From Heliobacterium chlorum (GTDB lineage: Bacteria; Bacillota; Desulfitobacteriia; Heliobacteriales; Heliobacteriaceae), in NCBI RefSeq assembly GCF_014502795.1, contig NZ_JACVHF010000028.1, forward strand, positions 1 to 34,507: 34,507 nt of DNA. The letters run 5' to 3'. A program made the translations under genes and the position numbers. Of the stretch, positions 1-7,914 are shown in pieces. Numbering within the stretch: the first letter of the stretch is position 1; every line of letters starts with the position of its first letter. Under the pieces are notes generated by a model. The model worked only from the letters and a program-made list of their open reading frames with translations. It made no database searches and was not told the origin of the DNA.

Positions 1-343
<343 letters not shown>

Positions 344-547
344 AACGTAGATAAGCTTGAGTCAAGCTCTTGTTGATATAAAGTATTTCTTATTGAATCA
401 AGGCTTCTTTGTTAGAAGTCATCGACTCTTAAGAAGTTATCCGTCCCACGACGTGGGGCGAATTGACTTTGGTTCGCACGCTTTGCTTACAACTGTTCAA
501 TTTTCAAGGACCTAAGTTTTTCGTTCCCGTTTGCCGGGCGGAATTTT
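344..547 (-). other. rRNA operon leader
   Basis: Transcribed leader between the proximal rrn promoter and 16S. It contains the sequence TTGAAAATTGAACA (minus strand, about 496-509), very similar to the leader motif seen before 16S in many Firmicutes. It also has a short perfect hairpin CCCAC-GAC-GTGGG at 445-457. No coding potential was seen. Confidence 0.7.
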
Positions 548-576
548 ATAATATCACTTCGTGTTCACTATTTCAA
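548..576 (-). promoter_or_regulatory. rRNA promoter, proximal (P2)
   Basis: On the minus strand: -35 TTGAAA (571-576), a 17-bp spacer, and -10 TATTAT (548-553) with an extended TG one base upstream (TGA-TATTAT). It reads toward the 16S gene. It lies in a segment of about 40 bp that is repeated with changes at 690-731, where a second promoter sits at the same relative position. Confidence 0.78.
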
Positions 577-696
577 CTGGTATTTTTAGGAAATCGCTCG
601 TTTTATTTTAAAAACCTTTTGATAATGCTATAAACGAAAGTCTTTCCGCTTTTGTATCTACGCTTATCAATGTGTCCTGTCCTCGACAGGAATTAC

Positions 697-725
697 ACTA
701 TATCACTACCCGTTCGCTATATCAA
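697..725 (-). promoter_or_regulatory. rRNA promoter, distal (P1)
   Basis: On the minus strand: -35 TTGATA (720-725), a 17-bp spacer, and -10 TATAGT (697-702), again with TGA immediately before the -10. Spacer and flanks closely match the proximal promoter (both spacers read TAG-GAAC-GTAGTGA-like), so the two promoters look like a duplication about 149 bp apart. Confidence 0.75.
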
Positions 726-1040
726 CCGGTAGTACCTGGCAAAAATGAGAATTTGAGCACTTACGATTTTTCTTACACTCCCTAGCTCAGATAAATCTCT
801 ATCTAGATTTAGGTGCTATACCGGAATTCAAGTCTATCTCACATCAATACACTTCCCACCTAAATAAATCCGAACAGCGTAAAAGTTTGAAGTAGATCAT
901 TCTGTGGCCAAACGAGGTTAATTTTTATTATTTATTCCAAATATGCTTGATTTTACACGGGATAGAGTTACAATCAAATCAGTGAGATAGTGATCTAGTG
1001 TGGTTTTTTTCATAGTATTGAAAGGCAAGGGGGTGCTTTT
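726..1040. other. Intergenic region between rrn promoters and mop
   Basis: Non-coding and AT-rich. The two visible items are an inverted repeat (ATTTAGGTG near 804-812 and CACCTAAAT near 857-865, about 45 bp apart) and the candidate mop promoter at 947-974. No recognisable riboswitch was seen. Confidence 0.5.
947..974 (+). promoter_or_regulatory. Candidate promoter of mop
   Basis: TTGATT (947-952), 16-bp spacer, TACAAT (969-974), placing transcription start near 981, about 60 bases before the mop start codon. Matches the SigA consensus at 4/6 and 5/6 positions. Confidence 0.55.
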
Positions 1041-1247
1041 ATGAAACTGAGCGCACGCAACCAACTGACCGGCACTGTAAAGGAAATCAAAGTGGGCGTC
1101 GTCACCGTTGAGGTCATTCTTGATCTCGGAAATGGTCAGACGATCACATCGATCATTTCCAAAGACGCTTGCGAAGAACTGGGACTAGCCGTCGGATCGA
1201 AAGCAACAGCTGTGGTCAAATCCACTTCCGTCCTGCTGATGGCGTAG
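1041..1247 (+). CDS. mop: Molbindin (Mop domain molybdate-binding protein)
   Basis: A 68-residue protein that is a single Mop/TOBE domain. It opens with the family signature KLSARNQL-G-V, followed by the beta-rich core and a C-terminal 'VVKSTSVLLM' type strand. Molbindins assemble as small cytoplasmic oligomers that bind molybdate or tungstate and buffer the oxyanion for cofactor synthesis (known of the family). The start is the ATG after AAGGGGGTG, with good spacing. It sits directly before moeA in the same direction but is separated from it by a strong hairpin and a candidate promoter, so the two may be transcribed separately. Its placement beside MoeA supports a role in molybdenum storage rather than regulation, as there is no DNA-binding domain. 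Confidence 0.93.
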   Translation: MKLSARNQLTGTVKEIKVGVVTVEVILDLGNGQTITSIISKDACEELGLAVGSKATAVVKSTSVLLMA

Positions 1248-1251
1248 ATTC

Positions 1252-1308
1252 CCCCATGAAAAACGGGTCGGTAAGGCATTTGCCTTCCGGCCCGTTTTTC
1301 ATGGGGGT
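1252..1308 (+). terminator. Long hairpin terminator after mop
   Basis: An almost perfect inverted repeat: CCCCCATGAAAAACGGG... paired with ...CCCGTTTTTCATGGGGG. The inner GC-rich stem is followed by TTTTT, so the inner part is a standard bidirectional terminator. The outer stem extends it to about 25 base pairs. Confidence 0.8.
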
Positions 1309-1348
1309 AAGGGAATGCCAAAACAAGAAAGGGGTATCGAAACCCGGT

Positions 1349-1377
1349 TTGACAATCCCTTTTTTGCTGTGTAAGAC
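1349..1377 (+). promoter_or_regulatory. Candidate promoter of moeA
   Basis: A consensus -35 TTGACA (1349-1354) with a 17-bp spacer and a weak -10 TAAGAC (1372-1377). It lies after the mop terminator and 57 bp before the moeA start. Confidence 0.45.
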
Positions 1378-1433
1378 TAAAAGAACTGAAACCGTAAAAG
1401 TGAAATCGCAGTACCTGTTAAGGTGGAGATAAG

Positions 1434-2657
1434 ATGGAGAAACATATATACCCTTTCGTCTTGGAAAAAGCCCAGGATAGTTTATGGAACTACCCGTTGC
1501 GCGCCCCAATGGTTGAACCGATCTCCATCTTGAACGCCCAAAATCGAGTCCTTGGAGAAGACCTATACGCCCCGCACTCCTTACCCCCCTTTGATCGTTC
1601 CCCCTTAGATGGGTACGCGCTGCGAGGAGAAGACAGCCTTGGCGCATCGAAGAAAAATCCGAAAGTCCTAACGGTCGTCGATCGGATTCCCGCCGGGCAT
1701 ATCGGGCGGAGAGAATTGCAAGCCGGAGAGTGTGCGCGAATTTTTACGGGAGCCCCTATCCCGCTCGGCGCTAATGCTGTGCTACGGCAAGAGGATACCG
1801 AACCGGAAGGGGAAACGGTTCGTTTTTTGTCGGAAGTCACGCCTGGAGCAAACATCAGTCGTAAAGGAGAAGACGTAGTCGCAGGGGAGCCGATTCTCAC
1901 TCGAGGCACGATGATTGGCCCCGCCGAATTAGCCATATTGTCCGCACTCGGCATGGACCCTGTCCCTTGCTATGCTCGGCCTAAGGTAGCGATTCTCTCG
2001 ACAGGCGATGAAATCGTGGAACTTACATCGCCGCTTACGCCGGGGAAGATCTTTAATTCCAACATGTATTTAATCGCTGGTTACGTGTCCCGTGACGGGG
2101 GCGAGCCGATTCTCTTGGGTTCGGTCCACGATAAAGAAGAGCTGATCCAGGCACGGATTCAAGAAGGACTCGCTCAAGCCGATCTGATTCTCACGACCGG
2201 CGGTGTCTCTGTCGGCGATTATGACGTAGTAAAAGAGGTTCATCACGAGCTGGGCGCAAAGCGGTTGTTTGCGAAACTGGATATCAAGCCCGGAACACCG
2301 ATGACAGCTTCAGGCCTCGGCGAAAAATTATTAATCGGCCTGTCCGGGAATCCCGGTGCTGCCGCCGTCACCTATGAGTTGACCGTCCGGACACTCTTGC
2401 GGAATTGGGCCGGGCGAAAAGACAGCCAGCTCAGCAAAGTACGAGCGCGCCTTACCGAAGGTTTCGGGAAAACAAGCGGTCAACGCCGTTTTTTGCGCGG
2501 GCGAATCGACTGGGTAAACGGAGAATATCGCCTGTCTTTCACAGGCAAGCAGAATCCTGGAGTCATGAAATCCTTATTGGCCTGTAACTGCTTAGTGGAA
2601 GTGCCGCCCCAGAAGCGATGGATGAGCGATGATTGGGTAGAAGCGATTCTTTTATGA
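1434..2657 (+). CDS. moeA: Molybdopterin molybdenumtransferase MoeA
   Basis: 407 residues, normal for MoeA. The enzyme inserts molybdate into adenylylated molybdopterin, the last common step of Mo-cofactor synthesis in the cytoplasm (family knowledge). Visible features: the N-terminal domain with PPFDRSPLDGYAL (51-63) and FTGAPIPLGANAV (104-116); the MoCF/MogA-like domain with STGDEIV (189-195) and TTGGVSVGDYD (254-264); the motif SGNPGAAAV near 303-311; and the C-terminal beta domain. The start is ATG after AAGGTGGAG. It follows the molbindin gene. The molybdopterin oxidoreductase at 29281-31413 is one likely consumer of the cofactor. Confidence 0.97.
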   Translation: MEKHIYPFVLEKAQDSLWNYPLRAPMVEPISILNAQNRVLGEDLYAPHSLPPFDRSPLDGYALRGEDSLGASKKNPKVLTVVDRIPAGHIGRRELQAGECARIFTGAPIPLGANAVLRQEDTEPEGETVRFLSEVTPGANISRKGEDVVAGEPILTRGTMIGPAELAILSALGMDPVPCYARPKVAILSTGDEIVELTSPLTPGKIFNSNMYLIAGYVSRDGGEPILLGSVHDKEELIQARIQEGLAQADLILTTGGVSVGDYDVVKEVHHELGAKRLFAKLDIKPGTPMTASGLGEKLLIGLSGNPGAAAVTYELTVRTLLRNWAGRKDSQLSKVRARLTEGFGKTSGQRRFLRGRIDWVNGEYRLSFTGKQNPGVMKSLLACNCLVEVPPQKRWMSDDWVEAILL

Positions 2658-2683
2658 GGTAAGAAAAGGTGTGAGAAAAACCG

Positions 2684-2714
2684 AAAGGGACTGACAAACG
2701 TCAGTCCCTTTTTC
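2684..2714. terminator. Bidirectional terminator between moeA and the chemoreceptor gene
   Basis: AAAGGGACTGAC - AAAC - GTCAGTCCCTTTTT: a 12-bp stem with a 4-base loop, flanked by A's and T's, serving the two convergent genes. Confidence 0.88.
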
Positions 2715-4651
2715 TATAGCCTAAACCGAGAGGTGAGATCCCTCATTTGTACAACCATCGCGTCCAGTTTTCCGATTGAGTGGCTTACTTCCTCAACGGA
2801 CGCGAGTTCTTCCTCCGTTGAAGCCGCGATCGTTTGCGCCATGCCGGAAATGATATTGATTTCCCGCTGTACATCCGTCACTCGGTCGACCACGCTTTCA
2901 CTTTGCGCAGCCAGTGTCCGCGTCTGATCGGCAATCGACGTAAACTTTTGGGATACCTCTTTCGCAGCCGCTTCAATCTTTACAAACGAATCAGCAGACT
3001 TTTCGACCATGGAAACCCCTTCGCGAATGACACCGGTTTCTTCATGGATAGCCTCTATAGACTGACTCGTTCCACGTTGAATTTCGCTCATAATGTGATG
3101 AATTTCCCCGGCAGCCTTTGCCGATTCTTCGGCCAGGTGACGGACCTCTTCCGCGACTACGGCAAAACCCCGTCCATGTTCCCCCGCTCTCGCCGCTTCA
3201 ATGGCAGCGTTTAGGGCCAGCAAATTCGTCTGGGATGCAATGGAGGTAATCACATCCACAAACTGACTAATTTTTTCGGAATTCCTGCCTAGCACGTTCA
3301 CCACGTGCTCCATCTCTTCCGATTTTTCGAGGATCAACTGCATTTGGGCGATGACACGCTCGATTTCGGCACGCCCTCCATTAGCTTGTGCCGCCGTTTC
3401 CTGGGACGCTTCCCGCAACACCGCTACATACTGGAATACCTCCCGAACAATCCCCGCGATGTTCAACATATCGGCGACAGATTTTTCCGATGTAGTCTGA
3501 ATCTTTTGAGACGCTTGTGCCACCTGCTGAATATGTAAGGTATTCTCCTTGCTACAGATTCGTAAGTTTTCAATATTGGAATTCAATACATGCGTCGTAT
3601 CTACGACATGCTCTGCACTCTCGTTACAGCCCTTGACCAAGTTACCTAAGCCTTGAACCATCCTGTTATAGGCATTTATCATACGTCCGATTTCGCCCTG
3701 TTGGTCAGCATAGGCGTGTTTATGCTGCAGATTACCGGCGGCCACCTCGTCGAGCAATTCGGCAGTTACCGTGATCGGTTTGGCAAACCGATTCGATATG
3801 AACATCCCACTCGGAATAACGATTAAACAACAAACGACCAAAATCGCCACTGCAATGCTTACAAGATCCTTTTCCGTTTGTACACTCGCGACGACTGGTA
3901 TGGAAGCCGCTATCTTCGCCACTTCGCTTCCGTTGATATCGTACAAAGGTCGGTAGGAAGTCAAATACTTTGTAGTACCGACCATCTGCGAATTTATTTC
4001 CTTCCCTTTCTCCGGCTCTTTTGCAAATGTTGCCTCTGTCGCCAGCGGAGCCTCCCCAGCCGGATATAATAGGGCGACTTCCGCACCGGTCAGTTTTTTA
4101 AGCGTTTCCAAGTGCTCGTTACCAATGAGTTTTCCGAAAACGAGATATCCCGCGCAGTCCCCTTTTCCACCCGTCCTGAGGATTTGAGCCTCAGCAACAA
4201 GGGCCATCCCTTTCGAAGCTTTATACAATCCGCTATGCATTTTCTTGTCGCTGATCAACGGTTTCAGAATCGGCTGCTGACGCATGTCCCCCGTAAAGGA
4301 TTCTGTGCCCTCCGCGTACAGGACTTTTCCATCCTTATCGGTGACCAGCATGAAATCGAGAGAAAAATCGGACATAGCTGTCGCCAATTGATCTTTAATC
4401 CAAGCAACATCCGATTTACCCACATTCTCGTTCGCATCATCCCACCAACCGCAAGTTCGAACACCTGATTGCAGCTCTTTGGTTAACACGCTGACCGTAT
4501 TTGCCGCCGATTCTCCGGCAAATAGGACTTGTTCCCGTTCGACCGAGGATAAGCCTTTGTTTACGGCATACATATTCACGGCCACACCTATCAGGATCGG
4601 TACGAGTGAAAAAATCAATAATGCCACCAGGATCTGCTTTCGAATAGACAT
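2714..4651 (-). CDS. Methyl-accepting chemotaxis protein with CHASE4-like sensor domain
   Basis: 645-residue transmembrane chemoreceptor. TM1 is at about 7-28. An extracytoplasmic sensor spans about 30-262 with the CHASE4-like WWDDANENV...WIKDQL pattern (69-89) and a conserved GYLVFGKL block (168-175). TM2 is at about 264-287, a HAMP linker at about 288-340, and then the signalling domain, whose tip is [21 protein letters not shown]. Receptors of this type relay ligand binding to CheA/CheW to steer motility (family knowledge). The ligand cannot be told from sequence. The start is ATG after GGAGGGT. It stands alone, with no che genes in view, facing away from the glycine riboswitch region. CHASE4 is my pattern-based assignment; a Cache-type fold is the alternative. 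Confidence 0.93.
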   Translation of the reverse strand: MSIRKQILVALLIFSLVPILIGVAVNMYAVNKGLSSVEREQVLFAGESAANTVSVLTKELQSGVRTCGWWDDANENVGKSDVAWIKDQLATAMSDFSLDFMLVTDKDGKVLYAEGTESFTGDMRQQPILKPLISDKKMHSGLYKASKGMALVAEAQILRTGGKGDCAGYLVFGKLIGNEHLETLKKLTGAEVALLYPAGEAPLATEATFAKEPEKGKEINSQMVGTTKYLTSYRPLYDINGSEVAKIAASIPVVASVQTEKDLVSIAVAILVVCCLIVIPSGMFISNRFAKPITVTAELLDEVAAGNLQHKHAYADQQGEIGRMINAYNRMVQGLGNLVKGCNESAEHVVDTTHVLNSNIENLRICSKENTLHIQQVAQASQKIQTTSEKSVADMLNIAGIVREVFQYVAVLREASQETAAQANGGRAEIERVIAQMQLILEKSEEMEHVVNVLGRNSEKISQFVDVITSIASQTNLLALNAAIEAARAGEHGRGFAVVAEEVRHLAEESAKAAGEIHHIMSEIQRGTSQSIEAIHEETGVIREGVSMVEKSADSFVKIEAAAKEVSQKFTSIADQTRTLAAQSESVVDRVTDVQREINIISGMAQTIAASTEEELASVEEVSHSIGKLDAMVVQMRDLTSRFRL

Positions 4652-5016
4652 CGATCTATACCCTCCAAACTAGACTACGATAAAACAGAGCGACTTGCCT
4701 GAAAGATGCAACTTTTTTAAAAAACATTTATTCTTTATCCTTTTTTTCTTTAGGTCCGTTCAAAAAACCTTTTTCGCAAAGTAAGGTAAATTATTACATC
4801 AACTCCCCTTTTACAGAGGTTGCTTGTAGACAATTATCCCTGGACGCCCAGTTGCTCGACGCCGATGAAAGGCCATGGGGATGGATAACCGTTATTTCAT
4901 TTATCGGTTCTACCGGGCGTTTTATCTGTTCGAATAGTGTCACTATTAAGAATATCGTGTATGCTCCAAATAGTACGATTAGTTTACCACGTATTGCCGT
5001 GCTGTGATTAATTTTT
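4652..5016. other. Gene-free region with unexplained structured segment
   Basis: Upstream of the minus-strand chemoreceptor and of the plus-strand riboswitch. ACGCCC (4849-4854) pairs with GGGCGT (4915-4920), enclosing smaller stems GCC/GGC, CCAT/ATGG and AACCG/CGGTT. This looks like a multi-stem RNA or a leader in either direction. A perfect 15-bp palindrome AATAGTG-T-CACTATT follows at 4933-4947. Neither matches a riboswitch I recognise, and no coding sequence was seen. Confidence 0.45.
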
Positions 5017-5022
5017 TATAAT
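4994..5022 (+). promoter_or_regulatory. Promoter of the glycine riboswitch/agcS transcript
   Basis: TTGCCG (4994-4999), 17-bp spacer, perfect -10 TATAAT (5017-5022). The predicted start near 5029 falls just before the first glycine aptamer, which supports the call. Confidence 0.72.
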
Positions 5023-5045
5023 TCTCCTCGTGACAACTTCATAAG

Positions 5046-5238
5046 ATAATTTCGGATGACGCTTACGGGAGAGCAGTCGATAAGACTCGCCGAAGGAGTT
5101 ACACTCTCAGGCCTTTGCCGCTCGGGCAAGGAGAACCGTTAAGCCGACGAAACTCTGGAGAGACCCTGTGCTACAGGGCGCCGAAGGGGCAAAGCGGTTT
5201 GTAAAACCGTCCAAATCTCTCAGGCAAAAGGACAGAGT
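5046..5238 (+). ncRNA. Tandem glycine riboswitch
   Basis: Two consecutive glycine aptamers. The first has GGGAGAG (5068-5074), CGCCGAAGGAG (5089-5099) and CTCTCAGGC (5104-5112). The second, 5152-5238, has GGAGAG (5157-5162), GCGCCGAAGGGGCAA (5178-5192) and CTCTCAGGCAAAAGGAC (5217-5233), closed by ACTCTG/CAGAGT. These are the diagnostic blocks of the family. In the first aptamer a hairpin (about 5112-5131) replaces the usual AAAA between CTCTCAGGC and the final purine block. It controls the symporter gene downstream through the terminators at 5285 and 5326. Whether glycine turns the gene on or off cannot be decided by eye. Confidence 0.95.
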
Positions 5239-5284
5239 AATTAATAGGGTGTCTATCGCCCTGTTTATTTCTCCATTTATTTTT

Positions 5285-5303
5285 GAGCGCTTGCGCTCTT
5301 TTT
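5285..5303 (+). terminator. Riboswitch expression-platform terminator 1
   Basis: GAGCGC-TT-GCGCTC followed by TTTTT, in the leader between the glycine aptamers and agcS. A weaker hairpin AGGGTG-TCTAT-CGCCCT lies just upstream, near 5246-5262. Confidence 0.75.
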
Positions 5304-5325
5304 CCTATACTCTATCCTTTCTTCA

Positions 5326-5356
5326 GAGTCAAATCGTCAGATTTGGCTCTTTTTTA
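5326..5356 (+). terminator. Riboswitch expression-platform terminator 2
   Basis: GAGTCAAATC-GTCA-GATTTGGCTC (10 bp with one G-T pair) followed by a run of T. A second consecutive intrinsic terminator before the agcS ribosome binding site. Confidence 0.8.
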
Positions 5357-5417
5357 TACCCTTTTTTCTTCTCCGAACCAACGTCTCATCTCTACTACAT
5401 ACAAAGGAGCAATCATC

Positions 5418-6761
5418 ATGGACATCATCTCGATACTGGATCAAATTGATAGTCTGGTTTGGGGTCCGCCGCTGTTAGTTCTACTCGTGGGAACAGGCAT
5501 CTTTCTCACCCTTCGCCTTGGCCTCTTGCAAGTTACCAAGCTGCCCCTGGCACTGAAGCTCATTTTTACCGCCAAAAATGACGGTTCCGGAGACGTAAAC
5601 AGTTTTGGTGCCCTCTGTACAGCCTTGGCTGCCACCGTTGGCACCGGAAACATTGTCGGTGTCGCCACAGCCATTAAAGCCGGCGGTCCCGGAGCACTGT
5701 TTTGGATGTGGCTGGCGGCCTTCTTCGGCATGGCCACGAAATACGCCGAAGGCCTGCTTGCCGTGAAGTACCGCTCCGTCGACGCCAATGGGCAAATCTC
5801 CGGTGGTCCTATGTACTACATCGTCAATGGGATGGGTCCCAAATACCGGCCGCTCGCCATCATGTTTGCGGCTAGCGGAGTCCTCGTAGCCTGCCTCGGC
5901 ATCGGTACCTTCCCACAAGTGAACTCTATCGTCGCTGCCTGTGACACCGGTCTCAGCATTCCCGTTCCAGTCACGGCGGCCGTCATCACGATTCTTGTAG
6001 CGATGATCACCCTCGGAGGCCTTCAAAGCATCGCTCAAGTATCGGAAAAAATCGTTCCCTTCATGGCGATCCTTTACATCGTCTCTTGTACTGCCGTCCT
6101 CGTCGTATTTGCCGACCAACTTCCCCATGCGATCAGTCAAGTGATTCAAGAAGCCTTTACCGGCAGCGCTGCAACCGGTGGTTTTCTCGGAGCCACGGTG
6201 ATGATGGCCGTTCGAAACGGCATTGCCCGGGGCGTTTTCTCGAACGAATCCGGTCTCGGAAGCGCACCGATCGCAGCAGCAGCGGCGAAAACGAAATGGC
6301 CTGCCGAACAAGGCCTCATTTCTATGACCGGAACCTTCATTGATACTATCATCATCTGTACGATGACCGGTCTCGTCCTGATCGTAACGAATGTCTGGTC
6401 CGGCGACGCCGCTGGTGCGGCTATGACCCAAAAGGCCTTTTCCGCCGCTTTCCCCCAATTCGGTACGCTCTTACTCACCGTCGGACTCGCCCTTTTCGCC
6501 TTTACGACCATTCTCGGATGGAACTACTACGGCGAACGATGCTGCGAATATCTCTTCGGCGTCAAAGGAATCAAACCTTATCGCTACATCTTTATCCTGT
6601 TAGTCGCCTTAGGCGCTTTTCTAAAACTAGACGCAATTTGGCTGCTGGCAGATATCGTCAATGGCCTGATGGCGATTCCCAACCTCATCGCCCTATTGGC
6701 CCTTTCCGGTGTCGTTGTCGCGGAGACAAAACGGTACATAGACGCGGTGAAGCGCTCGTAA
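5418..6761 (+). CDS. agcS: Sodium:alanine/glycine symporter (AgcS family)
   Basis: 447 residues and strongly hydrophobic throughout, typical of the alanine or glycine:cation symporter family, which imports small neutral amino acids with Na+. Visible signatures: GPPLLVLLVGTGIFLTLRLG near the N-terminus, TALAATVGTGNIVGVATAI, and the hallmark RGVFSNESGLGSAPIAAAA. The ATG at 5418 follows AAAGGAG with 8 bases spacing. An upstream in-frame ATG at 5283 overlaps the terminator and is not the start. The glycine riboswitch in the leader makes glycine the most likely substrate or signal (inference). The gene is monocistronic, ending in a large terminator. Confidence 0.96.
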   Translation: MDIISILDQIDSLVWGPPLLVLLVGTGIFLTLRLGLLQVTKLPLALKLIFTAKNDGSGDVNSFGALCTALAATVGTGNIVGVATAIKAGGPGALFWMWLAAFFGMATKYAEGLLAVKYRSVDANGQISGGPMYYIVNGMGPKYRPLAIMFAASGVLVACLGIGTFPQVNSIVAACDTGLSIPVPVTAAVITILVAMITLGGLQSIAQVSEKIVPFMAILYIVSCTAVLVVFADQLPHAISQVIQEAFTGSAATGGFLGATVMMAVRNGIARGVFSNESGLGSAPIAAAAAKTKWPAEQGLISMTGTFIDTIIICTMTGLVLIVTNVWSGDAAGAAMTQKAFSAAFPQFGTLLLTVGLALFAFTTILGWNYYGERCCEYLFGVKGIKPYRYIFILLVALGAFLKLDAIWLLADIVNGLMAIPNLIALLALSGVVVAETKRYIDAVKRS

Positions 6762-6826
6762 ACATCGTTGTTCGTCCCCTTTACGTCAGTTTGGTTGACC
6801 TGTTTCGAAACTTCGATTTGACCATT

Positions 6827-6888
6827 AAAACGGCTGCCTTCTTGATAACGTTCCATGAGGACGTTACAGAGGGCAGCCGTTTTTTATT
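6827..6888 (+). terminator. Terminator of agcS
   Basis: AAAACGGCTGCC pairs with GGCAGCCGTTTT over an internal loop carrying a smaller AACGT/ACGTT stem, followed by TTATT. Confidence 0.85.
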
Positions 6889-7008
6889 CGAAAATGGACT
6901 CTTGAAAATAAACCGTATTGCATCTCTTCCCGAGGTTGGATACCAGGAACCACACTCTTTACCAGCTTCCCAAATGCTTGGCTTTCCGTTACAATACAAT
7001 CACACGCA

Positions 7009-7030
7009 ATTAGATTGTATCAAATCTAAT
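7009..7030. promoter_or_regulatory. Perfect 22-bp inverted repeat, likely MarR/OhrR-type operator
   Basis: ATTAGATT - GTATCA - AATCTAAT: 8-bp perfect arms with a 6-bp spacer, 61 bp before the start of the ferredoxin gene. It overlaps the -35 of the candidate promoter (TTGTAT 7015-7020, 18 bp, TATCAT 7039-7044). Size and symmetry fit a MarR-family dimer site, and the operon encodes a MarR/OhrR protein, so autoregulation is the natural inference. Confidence 0.6.
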
Positions 7031-7044
7031 CTGTTGCCTATCAT
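7015..7044 (+). promoter_or_regulatory. Candidate promoter of the EFR1-ohrR operon
   Basis: TTGTAT, 18-bp spacer, TATCAT. The match to SigA consensus is moderate; its overlap with the inverted repeat would allow repression. Confidence 0.4.
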
Positions 7045-7090
7045 TACGTAAGCCCTCTGTTAACAACAAGATGATAGAAAGGGTACAACT

Positions 7091-7876
7091 ATGAAACGAA
7101 CAATTTATTACTTTTCCGCAACGGGAAACTCGCTCCATGTCTCTAAATCCATCGCAGAGATACTGGGTGACTGCGCTCTCTTGTCCATCCCGAGCCTTCG
7201 CCAGTGCGAAACAATCACCGCTGATTCCGAGATGGTCGGCTTTGTTTTTCCCTTATACTATTTTGGCATCCCCCCCATGGTCAGCGAGTTTATTCAGAAA
7301 ATCCGCATGGAAAAGGTAAAATACTCTTTTGTTGTCGTAACCAGTGGCATGGGCCGCCATGTAAGCAGTGCTCTCCGTCAAGCCGACGACCTTTTCGCTC
7401 AGAAAGGCCGTCATCTCGACGCTGGCTTCCACGTGGCAATGATCTCGAGTTATATTCCCCTCTCTGACATTCCACCAACCGAAAAAATGCACCAGAAGCT
7501 TGCGAAGGCCGACCTGAAAATCCAGGAAATCGCAAGTACCCTCTTATCAGAAAAACCGTTCCGTGAGGCGGAACCCTTCCGGGTACCACTTCACGCCTAC
7601 CACAAGTTCTGGAAGAATCATCAGCTTCCTCACGTGCATCAGAAGTTTTTTTGCACATCCTCTTGCACATCATGCGGTACTTGTGAGAAGGTTTGCCCGG
7701 TCAACAATATTCGTATGAAAGATAATAAGCCTCAATGGTTGGAAAACTGTCAAGAATGTCTGGCTTGCCTCCACTTCTGTCCCGCGAAAAGTATTGAGTT
7801 TGGCGGAAGGACGAAAGGAAGAAGGCGGTATCACCATCCAAAGGTGTCTGTCGCCGATATCATCCGTTCAAAATAG
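7091..7876 (+). CDS. EFR1-family flavodoxin/ferredoxin fusion protein
   Basis: 261 residues. The N-terminal half is flavodoxin-like with the FMN phosphate-binding loop FSATGNS (8-14). The C-terminal part carries two [4Fe-4S] ferredoxin motifs: C192-x2-C195-x2-C198-x3-C202-P and C220-x2-C223-x2-C226-x3-C230-P, plus an extra Cys at 188. Proteins of this EFR1 type are soluble electron carriers with unknown partners (family knowledge). The start ATG follows a GAAAGGG ribosome site. It is 38 bp upstream of an OhrR-like regulator in the same direction, suggesting induction by oxidants or electrophiles (inference). No membrane segment is seen. Confidence 0.9.
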   Translation: MKRTIYYFSATGNSLHVSKSIAEILGDCALLSIPSLRQCETITADSEMVGFVFPLYYFGIPPMVSEFIQKIRMEKVKYSFVVVTSGMGRHVSSALRQADDLFAQKGRHLDAGFHVAMISSYIPLSDIPPTEKMHQKLAKADLKIQEIASTLLSEKPFREAEPFRVPLHAYHKFWKNHQLPHVHQKFFCTSSCTSCGTCEKVCPVNNIRMKDNKPQWLENCQECLACLHFCPAKSIEFGGRTKGRRRYHHPKVSVADIIRSK

Positions 7877-7914
7877 ACTCGGCTCGCAATCCTCACAGAG
7901 AGTGTGACATATAC

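Larger units (their letters stand above)
6762..7090. other. Intergenic region: agcS terminator, then operator/promoter of the next operon
   Basis: No gene. Holds the terminator at 6827-6888, the perfect inverted repeat at 7009-7030 and a candidate promoter at 7015-7044. The rest shows nothing recognisable. Confidence 0.6.

Noticed and set aside
2834..4468. Several plus-strand frames opposite the first chemoreceptor gene
   Set aside because: All overlap a clear MCP coding sequence and lack start signals.
4847..4925. GEMM (c-di-GMP) or molybdenum-cofactor riboswitch near the chemoreceptor
   Set aside because: The stems are present, but the sequence blocks typical of either family are not.
5481..6458. 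325-residue minus-strand frame opposite agcS
   Set aside because: Low-complexity, highly charged translation of the antisense strand of a conserved transporter; no start signals.
6518..7051. 177-residue plus-strand frame across the end of agcS and the intergenic region
   Set aside because: Runs through the agcS terminator and the palindrome; sequence is not protein-like.
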